Shown here: positions 56,797-64,000 of the stretch, piece by piece
Layout of the letters: every line of letters starts with the position of its first letter
Position numbering within the stretch: position 1 is the stretch's first letter
Assembly (NCBI RefSeq): GCF_000252955.1
Contig: NC_014228.1
Coordinates: forward strand, 4,248,701-4,312,700
Origin: Xenorhabdus nematophila ATCC 19061
GTDB lineage: Bacteria; Pseudomonadota; Gammaproteobacteria; Enterobacterales; Enterobacteriaceae
DNA: 64,000 nt
Reading direction: 5' to 3'
The notes under the pieces: model-generated
The model's input: the letters and a program-made list of their open reading frames with translations, nothing else
Database searches by the model: none
Told to the model about the DNA's origin: nothing
Translations under genes and position numbers: made by a program

Positions 56797-57981
56797 ATGA
56801 TAATGACGACATCAAAGAGTGAGAAGATCAAACATCTTGAGATCATTCTCAAAATTAGTGAACGATGCAATATCAATTGCTCCTATTGCTATGTATTCAA
56901 TATGGGTAACTCACTGGCTACCGATAGTCCTCCGGTCATATCGCTTGATAACGTGCTGGCGTTGAGGGGATTCTTTGAGCGCTCCGCAGCAGAAAACGAG
57001 ATTGAAGTTATCCAAGTCGATTTTCACGGTGGTGAACCACTGATGATGAAAAAAGACCGTTTCGATCAAATGTGTGACATTCTTCGGCAGGGTGACTATA
57101 GCGGTTCCCGGCTTGAATTAGCATTACAGACTAACGGTATTCTGATTGATGATGAATGGATTTCACTGTTTGAAAAACATAAAGTCCATGCCAGCATATC
57201 AATCGATGGACCAAAACATATCAATGACCGCTATCGGTTGGACCGAAAAGGAAAAAGCACTTACGAAGGAACAATTCACGGCTTGCGCATGCTCCAGAAT
57301 GCGTGGAAGCAAGGGCGACTCCCGGGAGAGCCCGGCATTCTCTCTGTGGCAAACCCCACAGCGAATGGTGCAGAGATTTATCACCACTTTGCAAACGTCC
57401 TCAAATGTCAGCACTTCGATTTCCTCATACCCGACGCTCACCATGATGATGATATTGATGGCATAGGTATTGGCAGATTCATGAATGAAGCGCTTGACGC
57501 ATGGTTTGCTGACGGTCGGTCAGAGATTTTTGTTCGAATCTTTAACACATACCTTGGCACGATGCTAAGTAACCAGTTTTACCGGGTTATTGGCATGAGC
57601 GCGAATGTAGAATCTGCTTATGCTTTCACGGTAACTGCCGACGGCCTGCTCCGTATTGATGATACTTTGCGTTCCACCTCTGATGAAATATTCAATGCCA
57701 TTGGGCATCTCAGTGAATTGTCACTCTCCGGCGTACTCAATTCACCTAATGTCAAAGAATATCTTTCACTAAATAGTGAACTGCCAAGTGATTGTGCAGA
57801 TTGTGTGTGGAACAAAATCTGTCACGGTGGCCGCTTGGTCAATCGCTTTTCACGGGCAAACCGTTTCAATAATAAAACCGTGTTCTGTTCATCAATGAGG
57901 CTTTTCCTTAGTCGCGCGGCTTCACACCTGATTACGGCTGGTATTGATGAAGAAACAATAATGAAAAATATTCAGAAATAG
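56797..57981 (+). CDS. xncB: Radical SAM/SPASM peptide maturase (three-residue cyclophane-forming type)
   Basis: 394-residue cytoplasmic enzyme that should install the C-C crosslinks in the precursor. The radical SAM cluster motif is C24-NIN-C28-SY-C31. The SAM-binding region includes VIQVDFHGGEPLMMKK and ALQTNGILIDDEW. The C-terminal SPASM-type cysteines are DCADC (333, 336), KIC (342) and VFC (364), fit for one or more auxiliary 4Fe-4S clusters. It starts 54 bases after the precursor. An ATG two codons later is an alternative start, and neither has a strong ribosome-binding site. I assign the XYE (Xenorhabdus/Yersinia/Erwinia) maturase group from context. Confidence 0.88.
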   Translation: MIMTTSKSEKIKHLEIILKISERCNINCSYCYVFNMGNSLATDSPPVISLDNVLALRGFFERSAAENEIEVIQVDFHGGEPLMMKKDRFDQMCDILRQGDYSGSRLELALQTNGILIDDEWISLFEKHKVHASISIDGPKHINDRYRLDRKGKSTYEGTIHGLRMLQNAWKQGRLPGEPGILSVANPTANGAEIYHHFANVLKCQHFDFLIPDAHHDDDIDGIGIGRFMNEALDAWFADGRSEIFVRIFNTYLGTMLSNQFYRVIGMSANVESAYAFTVTADGLLRIDDTLRSTSDEIFNAIGHLSELSLSGVLNSPNVKEYLSLNSELPSDCADCVWNKICHGGRLVNRFSRANRFNNKTVFCSSMRLFLSRAASHLITAGIDEETIMKNIQK

Positions 57982-57993
57982 TGGAGCCGGACA

Positions 57994-58899
57994 ATGGAAA
58001 AAATCAATTTCTGGTTATCAAAGTTTTCATGTGCCGCCCTCGCTATTTGTTGTACATCTTGCCTTGCTGACTCGGGAAATTCGGTAACACTTAAGCTGAA
58101 TTATGACAAATATTTCACGCCTCATGCAACTTTCATCATTAATGGCCACCCGGTAAATATGATGATTGATACAGGTTCTTCGAAGGGCTTTTATCTTCAA
58201 GAGCCTCAACTAAAAAAAATACAAGGCCTCAAAAAAGAAAGCACTTATTACAGTACTAATATCACCGGGAAAAGACAGGAGAACACAGAGTATCTCGCCG
58301 CTTCTCTCGACATGAATGGCCTTAAATTAAAAAACGTAACCGTGATCCCATTTAAACAATGGGGAGCGCTGATTTCTAACACAGGTAAATTGCCGGATGG
58401 CCCTGTTGTCGGTCTCGATGCGTTTAAAGATAAACAAATTATGCTGGATTTTGTGTCTCATTCATTCACGATGAGCGACAGTTTTATCCATAACATGCCG
58501 GTTCCGAAAGGCTTTAACGCATTCACTTTCCATATGTCTCCTGATGGCATGGTTTTTGATGTTGATCAGTCTGGACACACATACCATTTGATTCTGGACA
58601 CCGGTGCCACTGCGTCTGTGATTTGGCGTGAAAGACTTAAACAGTATGAACCCAAAAGCTGCCTGCTGGTCGATCCGAAGATGGATAACGAAGGATGCCA
58701 GGCCACTCTGCTCACAATTAAATCAAAAACTGGAAATCCCCAGCATTTTGGTGCGGTTGTTGTTGTCGGAAATTTTAAACACATGGGCAACGTTGATGGC
58801 CTTTTAGGGAATAACTTCCTCAGAAATCGAAAGGTACTTATAGACTTTAAAAACAAGAAGGTTTTTATTTCCGATGAGCACCGAAACAGAAAAGAATGA
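57994..58899 (+). CDS. Exported two-motif aspartic (retropepsin-like) protease
   Basis: 301 residues with a signal sequence (FSCAALAICCTSCLA) and two retropepsin-type motifs: MMIDTGSS (Asp59) and LILDTGATASVIW (Asp202). The two motifs are 143 residues apart in one chain, so a single polypeptide can supply both catalytic aspartates, like a duplicated retropepsin. It acts outside the cytoplasm, judging from the signal sequence. Inference: it may trim the exported RiPP or remove leader residues. A role in immunity is also possible. Its end overlaps the HlyD gene by 26 bases, so it is part of the operon. Confidence 0.82.
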   Translation: MEKINFWLSKFSCAALAICCTSCLADSGNSVTLKLNYDKYFTPHATFIINGHPVNMMIDTGSSKGFYLQEPQLKKIQGLKKESTYYSTNITGKRQENTEYLAASLDMNGLKLKNVTVIPFKQWGALISNTGKLPDGPVVGLDAFKDKQIMLDFVSHSFTMSDSFIHNMPVPKGFNAFTFHMSPDGMVFDVDQSGHTYHLILDTGATASVIWRERLKQYEPKSCLLVDPKMDNEGCQATLLTIKSKTGNPQHFGAVVVVGNFKHMGNVDGLLGNNFLRNRKVLIDFKNKKVFISDEHRNRKE

Positions 58900-60151
58900 C
58901 AACTCAATCTTTCGTGCCGAGGCTTTGCAACACAAACGAGAAGGTTGGCTCGGCGCTTCTCGTTTGCATATACCGTCAGCGCTCTCTATTTGTTGCCTGA
59001 CAATCCTTGTTATTTTCTTTTTCATCATATTGATAATTGCATTTGGTTCGTACAGTGAACGGATAAATGTCATCGGAACCGTGGTTTATAAGCCGCCTGC
59101 GGTATCACTGATTGCACAAAGCAGTGGAATCATTACGCATTCACTGGCATTAGAGCAAACAAGAGTTAAGCGCAACGAGAGCATTTTTTCTATCAGTGGT
59201 GACACTCAGACAAATCTGGGTGCCACCAATGTTGAAACGGTAGAACTTTTAAATAAGCAACGTAACGCGCTGTCTAAAAAGCTTGATATTGCGGCCAATG
59301 AATCAAAAGCAAACAAGATTTATCTCAGCGAAAAAATTAAAAATAAACAACAGGAAATAGAAAGTCTGCAAAACCTGATAGAAACTTCAGAAAAACAGCA
59401 AGCGTGGTTCGAGAAAAAATCAAACCTGTATGCGAATTTTAAGAAGAAAGGCATTGCGCTTGATGCTGAATGGATAAACAGAAAGAAAGATTATTACGCA
59501 TCCACATTAAGCATTTCTTCTGCAAAGGTCAAAGTGATAGCCCTGCTGGGAGAGTTGCAGGATCTGAAAAATGACGTTTCGGTTATCGACAGGAAACTCG
59601 ACAAAGAAACAGCATCTCTCACTGTCGAAATAGCCGATATAGCACAAAAAATACTGATTACAGAAAAACAAAAAGAGTATTTAATCGTCGCGCCGTTTGA
59701 TGGAATGATAACCAGTGTTACAGCCCATATCGGTGAAAGAGTGACTGCCGGCCAGCAAATAGCCGTGCTGATACCACAAGGTGCGACAGAAAAGGTTGAG
59801 TTGTTTTCACCGTCTGATTCTCTCGGTGAAGTGACCAGCGGACAGCAAGTCAGAATGAGAGTCTCGGCATACCCTTACCAGTGGTATGGAAAGATTGCAG
59901 GCATCATAGAAACGATATCGGCAGCACCGGTCAATGTCACCTCACAGATGCAGATGAAAGGTGAAGAGGTAAAAAAGGGGCTTTTTCGGATTGTCGTACA
60001 ACCAAAATTGACCGGACAACAAACAAACATTTCCCTTCTACCCGGCATGGAAGTGGAAACAGAGATCTATGTGAAAACCCGAAAATTGTACGAATGGTTA
60101 TTTATCCCCATTAAAGGGGCATATGAACGGGCGACAGACAGTACGGAATAA
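58874..60151 (+). CDS. HlyD-family membrane-fusion (periplasmic adaptor) protein
   Basis: 425 residues: a short cytoplasmic tail, one inner-membrane helix (about 35-57, ALSICCLTILVIFFFIILII), a coiled-coil hairpin (about 115-265, rich in Glu/Lys/Gln), and lipoyl/barrel segments (GIITHSLALEQTRVKRNESI, and the barrel APFDGMITSVTAHIGERVTA). It couples the ABC transporter to an outer-membrane channel such as TolC, which is not encoded here. It overlaps the protease by 26 bases and precedes the transporter by two. Confidence 0.92.
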   Translation: MSTETEKNDNSIFRAEALQHKREGWLGASRLHIPSALSICCLTILVIFFFIILIIAFGSYSERINVIGTVVYKPPAVSLIAQSSGIITHSLALEQTRVKRNESIFSISGDTQTNLGATNVETVELLNKQRNALSKKLDIAANESKANKIYLSEKIKNKQQEIESLQNLIETSEKQQAWFEKKSNLYANFKKKGIALDAEWINRKKDYYASTLSISSAKVKVIALLGELQDLKNDVSVIDRKLDKETASLTVEIADIAQKILITEKQKEYLIVAPFDGMITSVTAHIGERVTAGQQIAVLIPQGATEKVELFSPSDSLGEVTSGQQVRMRVSAYPYQWYGKIAGIIETISAAPVNVTSQMQMKGEEVKKGLFRIVVQPKLTGQQTNISLLPGMEVETEIYVKTRKLYEWLFIPIKGAYERATDSTE

Positions 60152-60153
60152 AT

Positions 60154-62259
60154 ATGCAGTATAAGATGAGTGATTTTTTCGAGTTTTTCGTCAAAAAACT
60201 CCCGGTGATAATACAAACAGAGACCACAGAATGCGGGTTGGCATGTCTGGCCATGATTGCTGCCTGGTATGGCCGTGAGACTGATATCTACAGCATGAGA
60301 AAGGTTTTTGACGTGTCAAACAATGGCATGACATTAAGGCAGATCATCACGGCGGCCGGGCGAATAAACATGAATACCAGAGCTGTGCGGCTGGAACTCA
60401 ACGAACTCAGCAGTGTCAGGCTTCCGTGCATCTTGCACTGGTCCTTTAATCATTTTGTCGTGTTAAAAAAATTCACAAAAAAAGGGGCAGTCATCCATGA
60501 TCCCGCCTTGGGAAAAAGAACTGTCACTCTGAAAGAACTCTCAAATAAGTTTACGGGCATCGCTCTGGAAGTCTGGCCCCAGACGGAGTTTAAAAAGGAA
60601 AAGGTCAGTGAAAGCATAACCATCACGGATATGTTTCGCGGTGTTGCCGGCCTTAAGAATACGCTGTTTAAAATCATTCTGTTGTCGCTCTTTATTGAAG
60701 TACTGGCACTTTCCATCCCTCTCAGCTCTCAATTCATTATTGATGTTGTTCTACGGTCCAGTGACCTCAGTATGCTGAATTTCATTGTCATTGGAATCGT
60801 TCTTCTGCTCTCCCTGCGCGCTGCTTTCAGTATTGTGCGCGCCTGGGCTCTTATGGCAATGCGTTACTCACTTGGCATACAGTGGAGTTCCGGTTTTTTT
60901 AACCGGTTACTCAGATTGCCGGTCACTTTTTTTGAAAAACGTCACGTAGGTGATATCGCCTCCAGATTGACATCGTTGAGCGAAGTTCAAGAAGCCTTTA
61001 CAGCAGAAATGCTGACTTCGTTACTTGATGTACTTATTCTCATAACGCTGGCTGTGCTCATGTTCTGTTACAGCCCTCTTCTGACCCTTCTCCCGCTACT
61101 CATGACTACCGTTTATCTTGGGGTCAAATTTGCTTTTTATGACAGATACATGGGAGCAAAAGTAGAAGCAATTACGCATGAAGCGCAGCAATCATCCTAC
61201 TTTCTCGAAACAATACGAGGCGTAGCGTGCGTGAAAGTATTTGGCCTGACAGAATTCCGACGTATCACATGGCTTAACCGGGTGATTGATACTGCCAATG
61301 CCCGGGCCCATTTATTTAAGATAGACCTCATCAGCCAAACGCTTTCAGGTTTCCTGACGGGGCTATCATCGGCGGCCATTTTGTTTATGGGGAGTCATCT
61401 CACAGAACGCGGCCTGATCACTGCCGGCATTCTGTTTGCTTTTCTGCTCTATACCGATATGTTTCTGACACGTTCAGTGAAGGTAATAAATTCACTGTTT
61501 GCTTTTCGCCTTATTTCGATACACACGCACCGATTGACCGATATTGCAACAGCCCAGACAGAAAATGCATGGAACCCGGAAGATCCCGTCACACTCGATA
61601 ATGTAAAAGGCCGGATAACACTGAACAATCTCACATATCGGTACGGAGAAACTGAACCCTGTATTTTCGACTGTATCGACATGGAAATTAATGCTGGTGA
61701 GAGTGTGGCGATCGTAGGTCCGTCAGGTTGCGGTAAATCGACACTTCTCCGGGTCATGGCCGGCCTGGTTCTCCCTCAGTCAGGCGATGTGTCAATTGAT
61801 GATGTCAGTGTGAAAAAAATGGGTATTGACGAATATCGCAGACACACGGCGTTTGTCATGCAAGATGATAAGCTTTTTGCTGCCTCATTGATGGATAACA
61901 TATCCGCTTTTGATCCACAGCCAAATATTGATTGGATACATGAATGCGCTAAGGCGGCGGCAATACACGATGAAATTATGACTATGCCGATGCAGTACGA
62001 AACCATGGTGGGTGACATGGGGAGCATTCTTTCAGGCGGACAAAAACAGCGTGTATCCCTTGCACGGGCACTTTACAAGTGTCCGCGTATCCTCTTTCTT
62101 GATGAGGCCACCAGCCATCTCGACGTTTTTAATGAACGCAAGATAAATGAGGCTGTAAAGCAGATGCCGATTACGCGTGTATTTGTGGCTCATCGGCCAG
62201 AAATGATCGCTGTCGCAGACCGAGTTTATAACCTGAGGGATAAGACCTTTACAACGTAA
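60154..62259 (+). CDS. Peptidase-containing ABC transporter (C39 protease-permease-ATPase)
   Basis: 701-residue inner-membrane exporter that cuts off the leader and pumps out the core. The C39 peptidase has Gln21, Cys27 (QTETTECGLACLAM), His100 (HWSFNHFVVL) and Asp116 (VIHDPALG), all the catalytic residues. Membrane helices lie from about 165 to 450. The ATPase has Walker A ([15 protein letters not shown], about 520), the Q-loop FVMQDDKLFAAS, the signature LSGGQKQRVSLARAL, Walker B (RILFLDEATSHLD) and the switch His (FVAHRPEM). It cleaves after the Gly-Gly of the precursor. Last gene of the operon. Confidence 0.95.
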   Translation: MQYKMSDFFEFFVKKLPVIIQTETTECGLACLAMIAAWYGRETDIYSMRKVFDVSNNGMTLRQIITAAGRINMNTRAVRLELNELSSVRLPCILHWSFNHFVVLKKFTKKGAVIHDPALGKRTVTLKELSNKFTGIALEVWPQTEFKKEKVSESITITDMFRGVAGLKNTLFKIILLSLFIEVLALSIPLSSQFIIDVVLRSSDLSMLNFIVIGIVLLLSLRAAFSIVRAWALMAMRYSLGIQWSSGFFNRLLRLPVTFFEKRHVGDIASRLTSLSEVQEAFTAEMLTSLLDVLILITLAVLMFCYSPLLTLLPLLMTTVYLGVKFAFYDRYMGAKVEAITHEAQQSSYFLETIRGVACVKVFGLTEFRRITWLNRVIDTANARAHLFKIDLISQTLSGFLTGLSSAAILFMGSHLTERGLITAGILFAFLLYTDMFLTRSVKVINSLFAFRLISIHTHRLTDIATAQTENAWNPEDPVTLDNVKGRITLNNLTYRYGETEPCIFDCIDMEINAGESVAIVGPSGCGKSTLLRVMAGLVLPQSGDVSIDDVSVKKMGIDEYRRHTAFVMQDDKLFAASLMDNISAFDPQPNIDWIHECAKAAAIHDEIMTMPMQYETMVGDMGSILSGGQKQRVSLARALYKCPRILFLDEATSHLDVFNERKINEAVKQMPITRVFVAHRPEMIAVADRVYNLRDKTFTT

Positions 62260-62789
62260 TCAATTTCGAATCGCCATTTCAAAAACGATACCTATAAATT
62301 AACTGGAAAATATCTGTCTTAAACCATACCCTGCATATTTTCACCATTTTTATAAGCAGGATTCTTTTTAAGAAAAATTTTTATTTCCTGATAAGCCAAA
62401 AAACCTGACCATTAAATACATCTCAGACCAGATAAATTCTTATTAATGCAACTTGGATTCACATAATAAGTTAAAGAAACCAATCCTTCCTGATATCTTC
62501 CCCAAAAATGGACAACCCCGCCGCAAGCAGCAGGGTATCAAAACCAATAGTCAACTACAGGGTAGTTCGCCCCAAGGGACGGGGAATATAACCCTCAGAG
62601 ATTAAAATTGCCATCACAAAAAATTATTCAATTCAGCGATAAGTGCTATAGCAAACTGAATATTACCTGACTATAGTAAACAGTATTAAAGAGTAAACAA
62701 TATTGAAGGTTTATCTTCACGCTTTAGAAAAAGCAGCGTTAAAGAGCAAATAACGTCTCTGAACATTGGCAAATCAACTCAGTGAGATC
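62260..62789. other. AT-rich spacer with a repeat-like patch after the RiPP operon
   Basis: 530 bases without a gene. A patch at about 62510-62590 has GC-rich short inverted repeats (CCCCGCCGCAAGCAGCAGGG and AACTACAGGGTAGTT, then CGCCCCAAGGGACGGGG) that look like the end of an old mobile element or repeat. Nothing else is seen. Confidence 0.4.
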
Positions 62790-63125
62790 ATGGAAATGGT
62801 GAAAAACCGTAATGTCCTTCTATTACTATGTACCACATTCGGGTGGTCACTTATCACAGGTTGCTCCAGTATCATGACGCACAGCGGTCCCCATCAGGGT
62901 TATTATTCTGGCGCAAAAGCCAATATTGACATGTTGAAAGATGATCAAACCGGATGGATTATGAAACCTCTGCTTGCTGTTGATTTACCGTTTTCTGCCT
63001 TTCTGGATACACTTCTGCTCCCTTATGATTATGCCCGTTCAAGTCAAAATCAAGCTGAACAATCCCCCAAGCGTCGCATTGAACAACTGGAAAAAACCAA
63101 TAACACACTGCCTGAATCATCATAA
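62790..63125 (+). CDS. yidQ: YidQ, YceK/YidQ-family lipoprotein
   Basis: A small lipoprotein of 111 residues from the ATG at 62790 (MEMVKNRNVLLLLCTTFGWS). The lipobox is LITGC, with the lipidated Cys followed by SSIMTHSGPHQGYYSGAKAN. The conserved tail is LAVDLPFSAFLDTLLLPYDY. Outer-membrane lipoprotein of unknown function. It faces yidR convergently, as in E. coli. An upstream TTG at 62766 is a weaker start. Confidence 0.85.
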   Translation: MEMVKNRNVLLLLCTTFGWSLITGCSSIMTHSGPHQGYYSGAKANIDMLKDDQTGWIMKPLLAVDLPFSAFLDTLLLPYDYARSSQNQAEQSPKRRIEQLEKTNNTLPESS

Positions 63126-63201
63126 ATGACGTTATCCGTCTTTTCGGATATCGCCATTCACCAGCAATATCCCATCATATTGGTCTTAATCAATATTAGT
63201 T

Positions 63202-64000
63202 TTAATCAATTCCGGTTTCCGCTACACATATTTGCCGATAACCCTCAATATCACGCATAAAAGCCACATAGCGATCATCTGGTGATATAACGATTGCATC
63301 TGCGGAAGGCGCATTTTCGGTACGCTGTGTTAAACGCCGCATTTCACCACTTTGGCTATCACAGAGCACGACACTATTGTCACAAACACAGGCAATAAAC
63401 CGGCCACGGCTATCCCAACTGAATGCAGATTGTATATCATCATTGCCATAGGTTATCTGCTTCGGCTCCCCGCCATTTGGCGAGATGTACCACAGCTGGA
63501 CGATCCCATCGTCATCTTTCATTAAAAAACAGATTTTGCTGCCATCCGGCGATGTTCTCAACCAATGCCGGGGAACGTTCACAACACCCGGCCAACGCTT
63601 ATCATGTGTAAAAGTCAGGCGCTTCTGTTTCACTCCCGCCGGCGGAGCCGGTAACATTGTTTCAGTACCCGCCAAAGGCTGGTTTCCCGCAACCCCGTAA
63701 TCACTGTCATTCTCAGGCAGATCAACAATATAAATTTCCGGTATTTTTTCACCATTTTCAGCTCGCGAGTCACCGATAAACGCTAATGCCCAGCGCTGCC
63801 ACTGATCATTATCTTTCAAATATCCCCGCAACCCGATCCATCCCTCTTCATAAGCCCGATTGATGTCATCACTTCCGGGACGCGGGCAGGGCGTGGTTTG
63901 ACTGACAACAACGGAAAAATAGCTGCCATCATATTCTCTCGGATGCTGTTTTGCTGACGATACCGACCTCAATGGAACTGCCACAGCGACATTACGCAGG
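63202..64000 (-). CDS. yidR: YidR, DUF3748 beta-propeller-like protein (5' end outside window)
   Basis: The C-terminal part of a protein matching E. coli YidR (about 415 residues). About 266 codons are visible, and the frame is open to the window edge. Recognisable segments are QHPREYDGSYFSVVVSQTTP, CPRPGSDDINRAYEEGWIGL, KRLTFTHDKRWPGVVNVPRH and NGGEPKQITYGNDDIQSAFS, which have TolB/PD40-like beta-propeller repeats. Function unknown. Convergent with yidQ as in E. coli, which marks the right boundary of the RiPP insertion. Confidence 0.93.
   Translation of the reverse strand, partial: LRNVAVAVPLRSVSSAKQHPREYDGSYFSVVVSQTTPCPRPGSDDINRAYEEGWIGLRGYLKDNDQWQRWALAFIGDSRAENGEKIPEIYIVDLPENDSDYGVAGNQPLAGTETMLPAPPAGVKQKRLTFTHDKRWPGVVNVPRHWLRTSPDGSKICFLMKDDDGIVQLWYISPNGGEPKQITYGNDDIQSAFSWDSRGRFIACVCDNSVVLCDSQSGEMRRLTQRTENAPSADAIVISPDDRYVAFMRDIEGYRQICVAETGID

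Noticed and set aside
56561-56815. 84-codon minus-strand frame over the RiPP precursor
   Set aside because: It is antisense to the precursor and maturase start. The plus-strand precursor is strongly supported.
62510-62590. IS200/IS605 end or other IS relic
   Set aside because: The short GC-rich inverted repeats resemble element ends, but no transposase fragment or matching second end was found.

Overview
The window looks like a chromosomal segment of a Xenorhabdus-type enterobacterium (Morganellaceae). Most genes are close relatives of E. coli housekeeping genes. EnvZ is the short 342-residue form, which I recall as the form described for Xenorhabdus nematophila. AT-rich spacers carry a dispersed repeat of a type I associate with Xenorhabdus and Photorhabdus, and the window ends next to an Xnc-type triceptide (three-residue cyclophane RiPP) cluster. 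No species can be assigned from the sequence alone.

Layout. 1-3893: phosphate uptake genes pstS-C-A-B (minus strand, pstB cut by the window edge) behind a Pho box. 3933-8945: envZ-ompR, greB and tex. 9351-13097: a flavin split-barrel protein, then feoABC (ferrous iron uptake) behind an FNR site and a candidate Fur site. 13191-14261: a small gene split by a decayed IS6-family element. 14361-19271: prlC-rsmJ, gdhA and uspA. 19440-20880: a broken IS5-family element and a PemK/MazF-like toxin with a short antitoxin remnant. 20843-27529: a yhfS-T-U-php-X-Y-Z operon that lacks yhfW. 28002-29527: an alpha/beta hydrolase and a broken acetyltransferase. 29795-33726: glpD, glpR, glpG and glpE. 33893-36536: nfuA, gntX, bioH and an OsmC-family gene. 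36926-39600: a second broken IS5 copy splitting a 41-codon ORF, an orphan membrane-anchored protein, a DUF1090 gene and an IS1 scrap. 39606-43632: yhjJ, an IS608-like element (41165-42916) and an hmsP/yhjK gene reduced to its membrane and HAMP part. 43878-49583: dppABCDF. 50036-50432: a decayed antitoxin/PIN-toxin pair and tRNA-Pro(UGG). 50584-55844: glyQS, tag and avtA. 56584-62259: the RiPP operon. 62790 to the end: yidQ and the 3' part of yidR.

How the genes work together. The most interesting system is the five-gene operon at 56584-62259. It holds a 52-residue precursor with a double-glycine leader and a 13-residue aromatic core (WINAFGNWERAFH), a radical SAM/SPASM maturase, an exported two-motif aspartic protease, an HlyD-type adaptor and a C39-peptidase ABC transporter. 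Together they predict a ribosomal peptide crosslinked at W-x-N, F-x-N and W-x-R units, cut after Gly-Gly during export and possibly trimmed outside the cytoplasm. The rest of the window is a conserved backbone with heavy insertion-sequence erosion: nearly every accessory gene is broken by an IS, a frameshift or a nonsense codon, while the RiPP operon and the core operons are intact.
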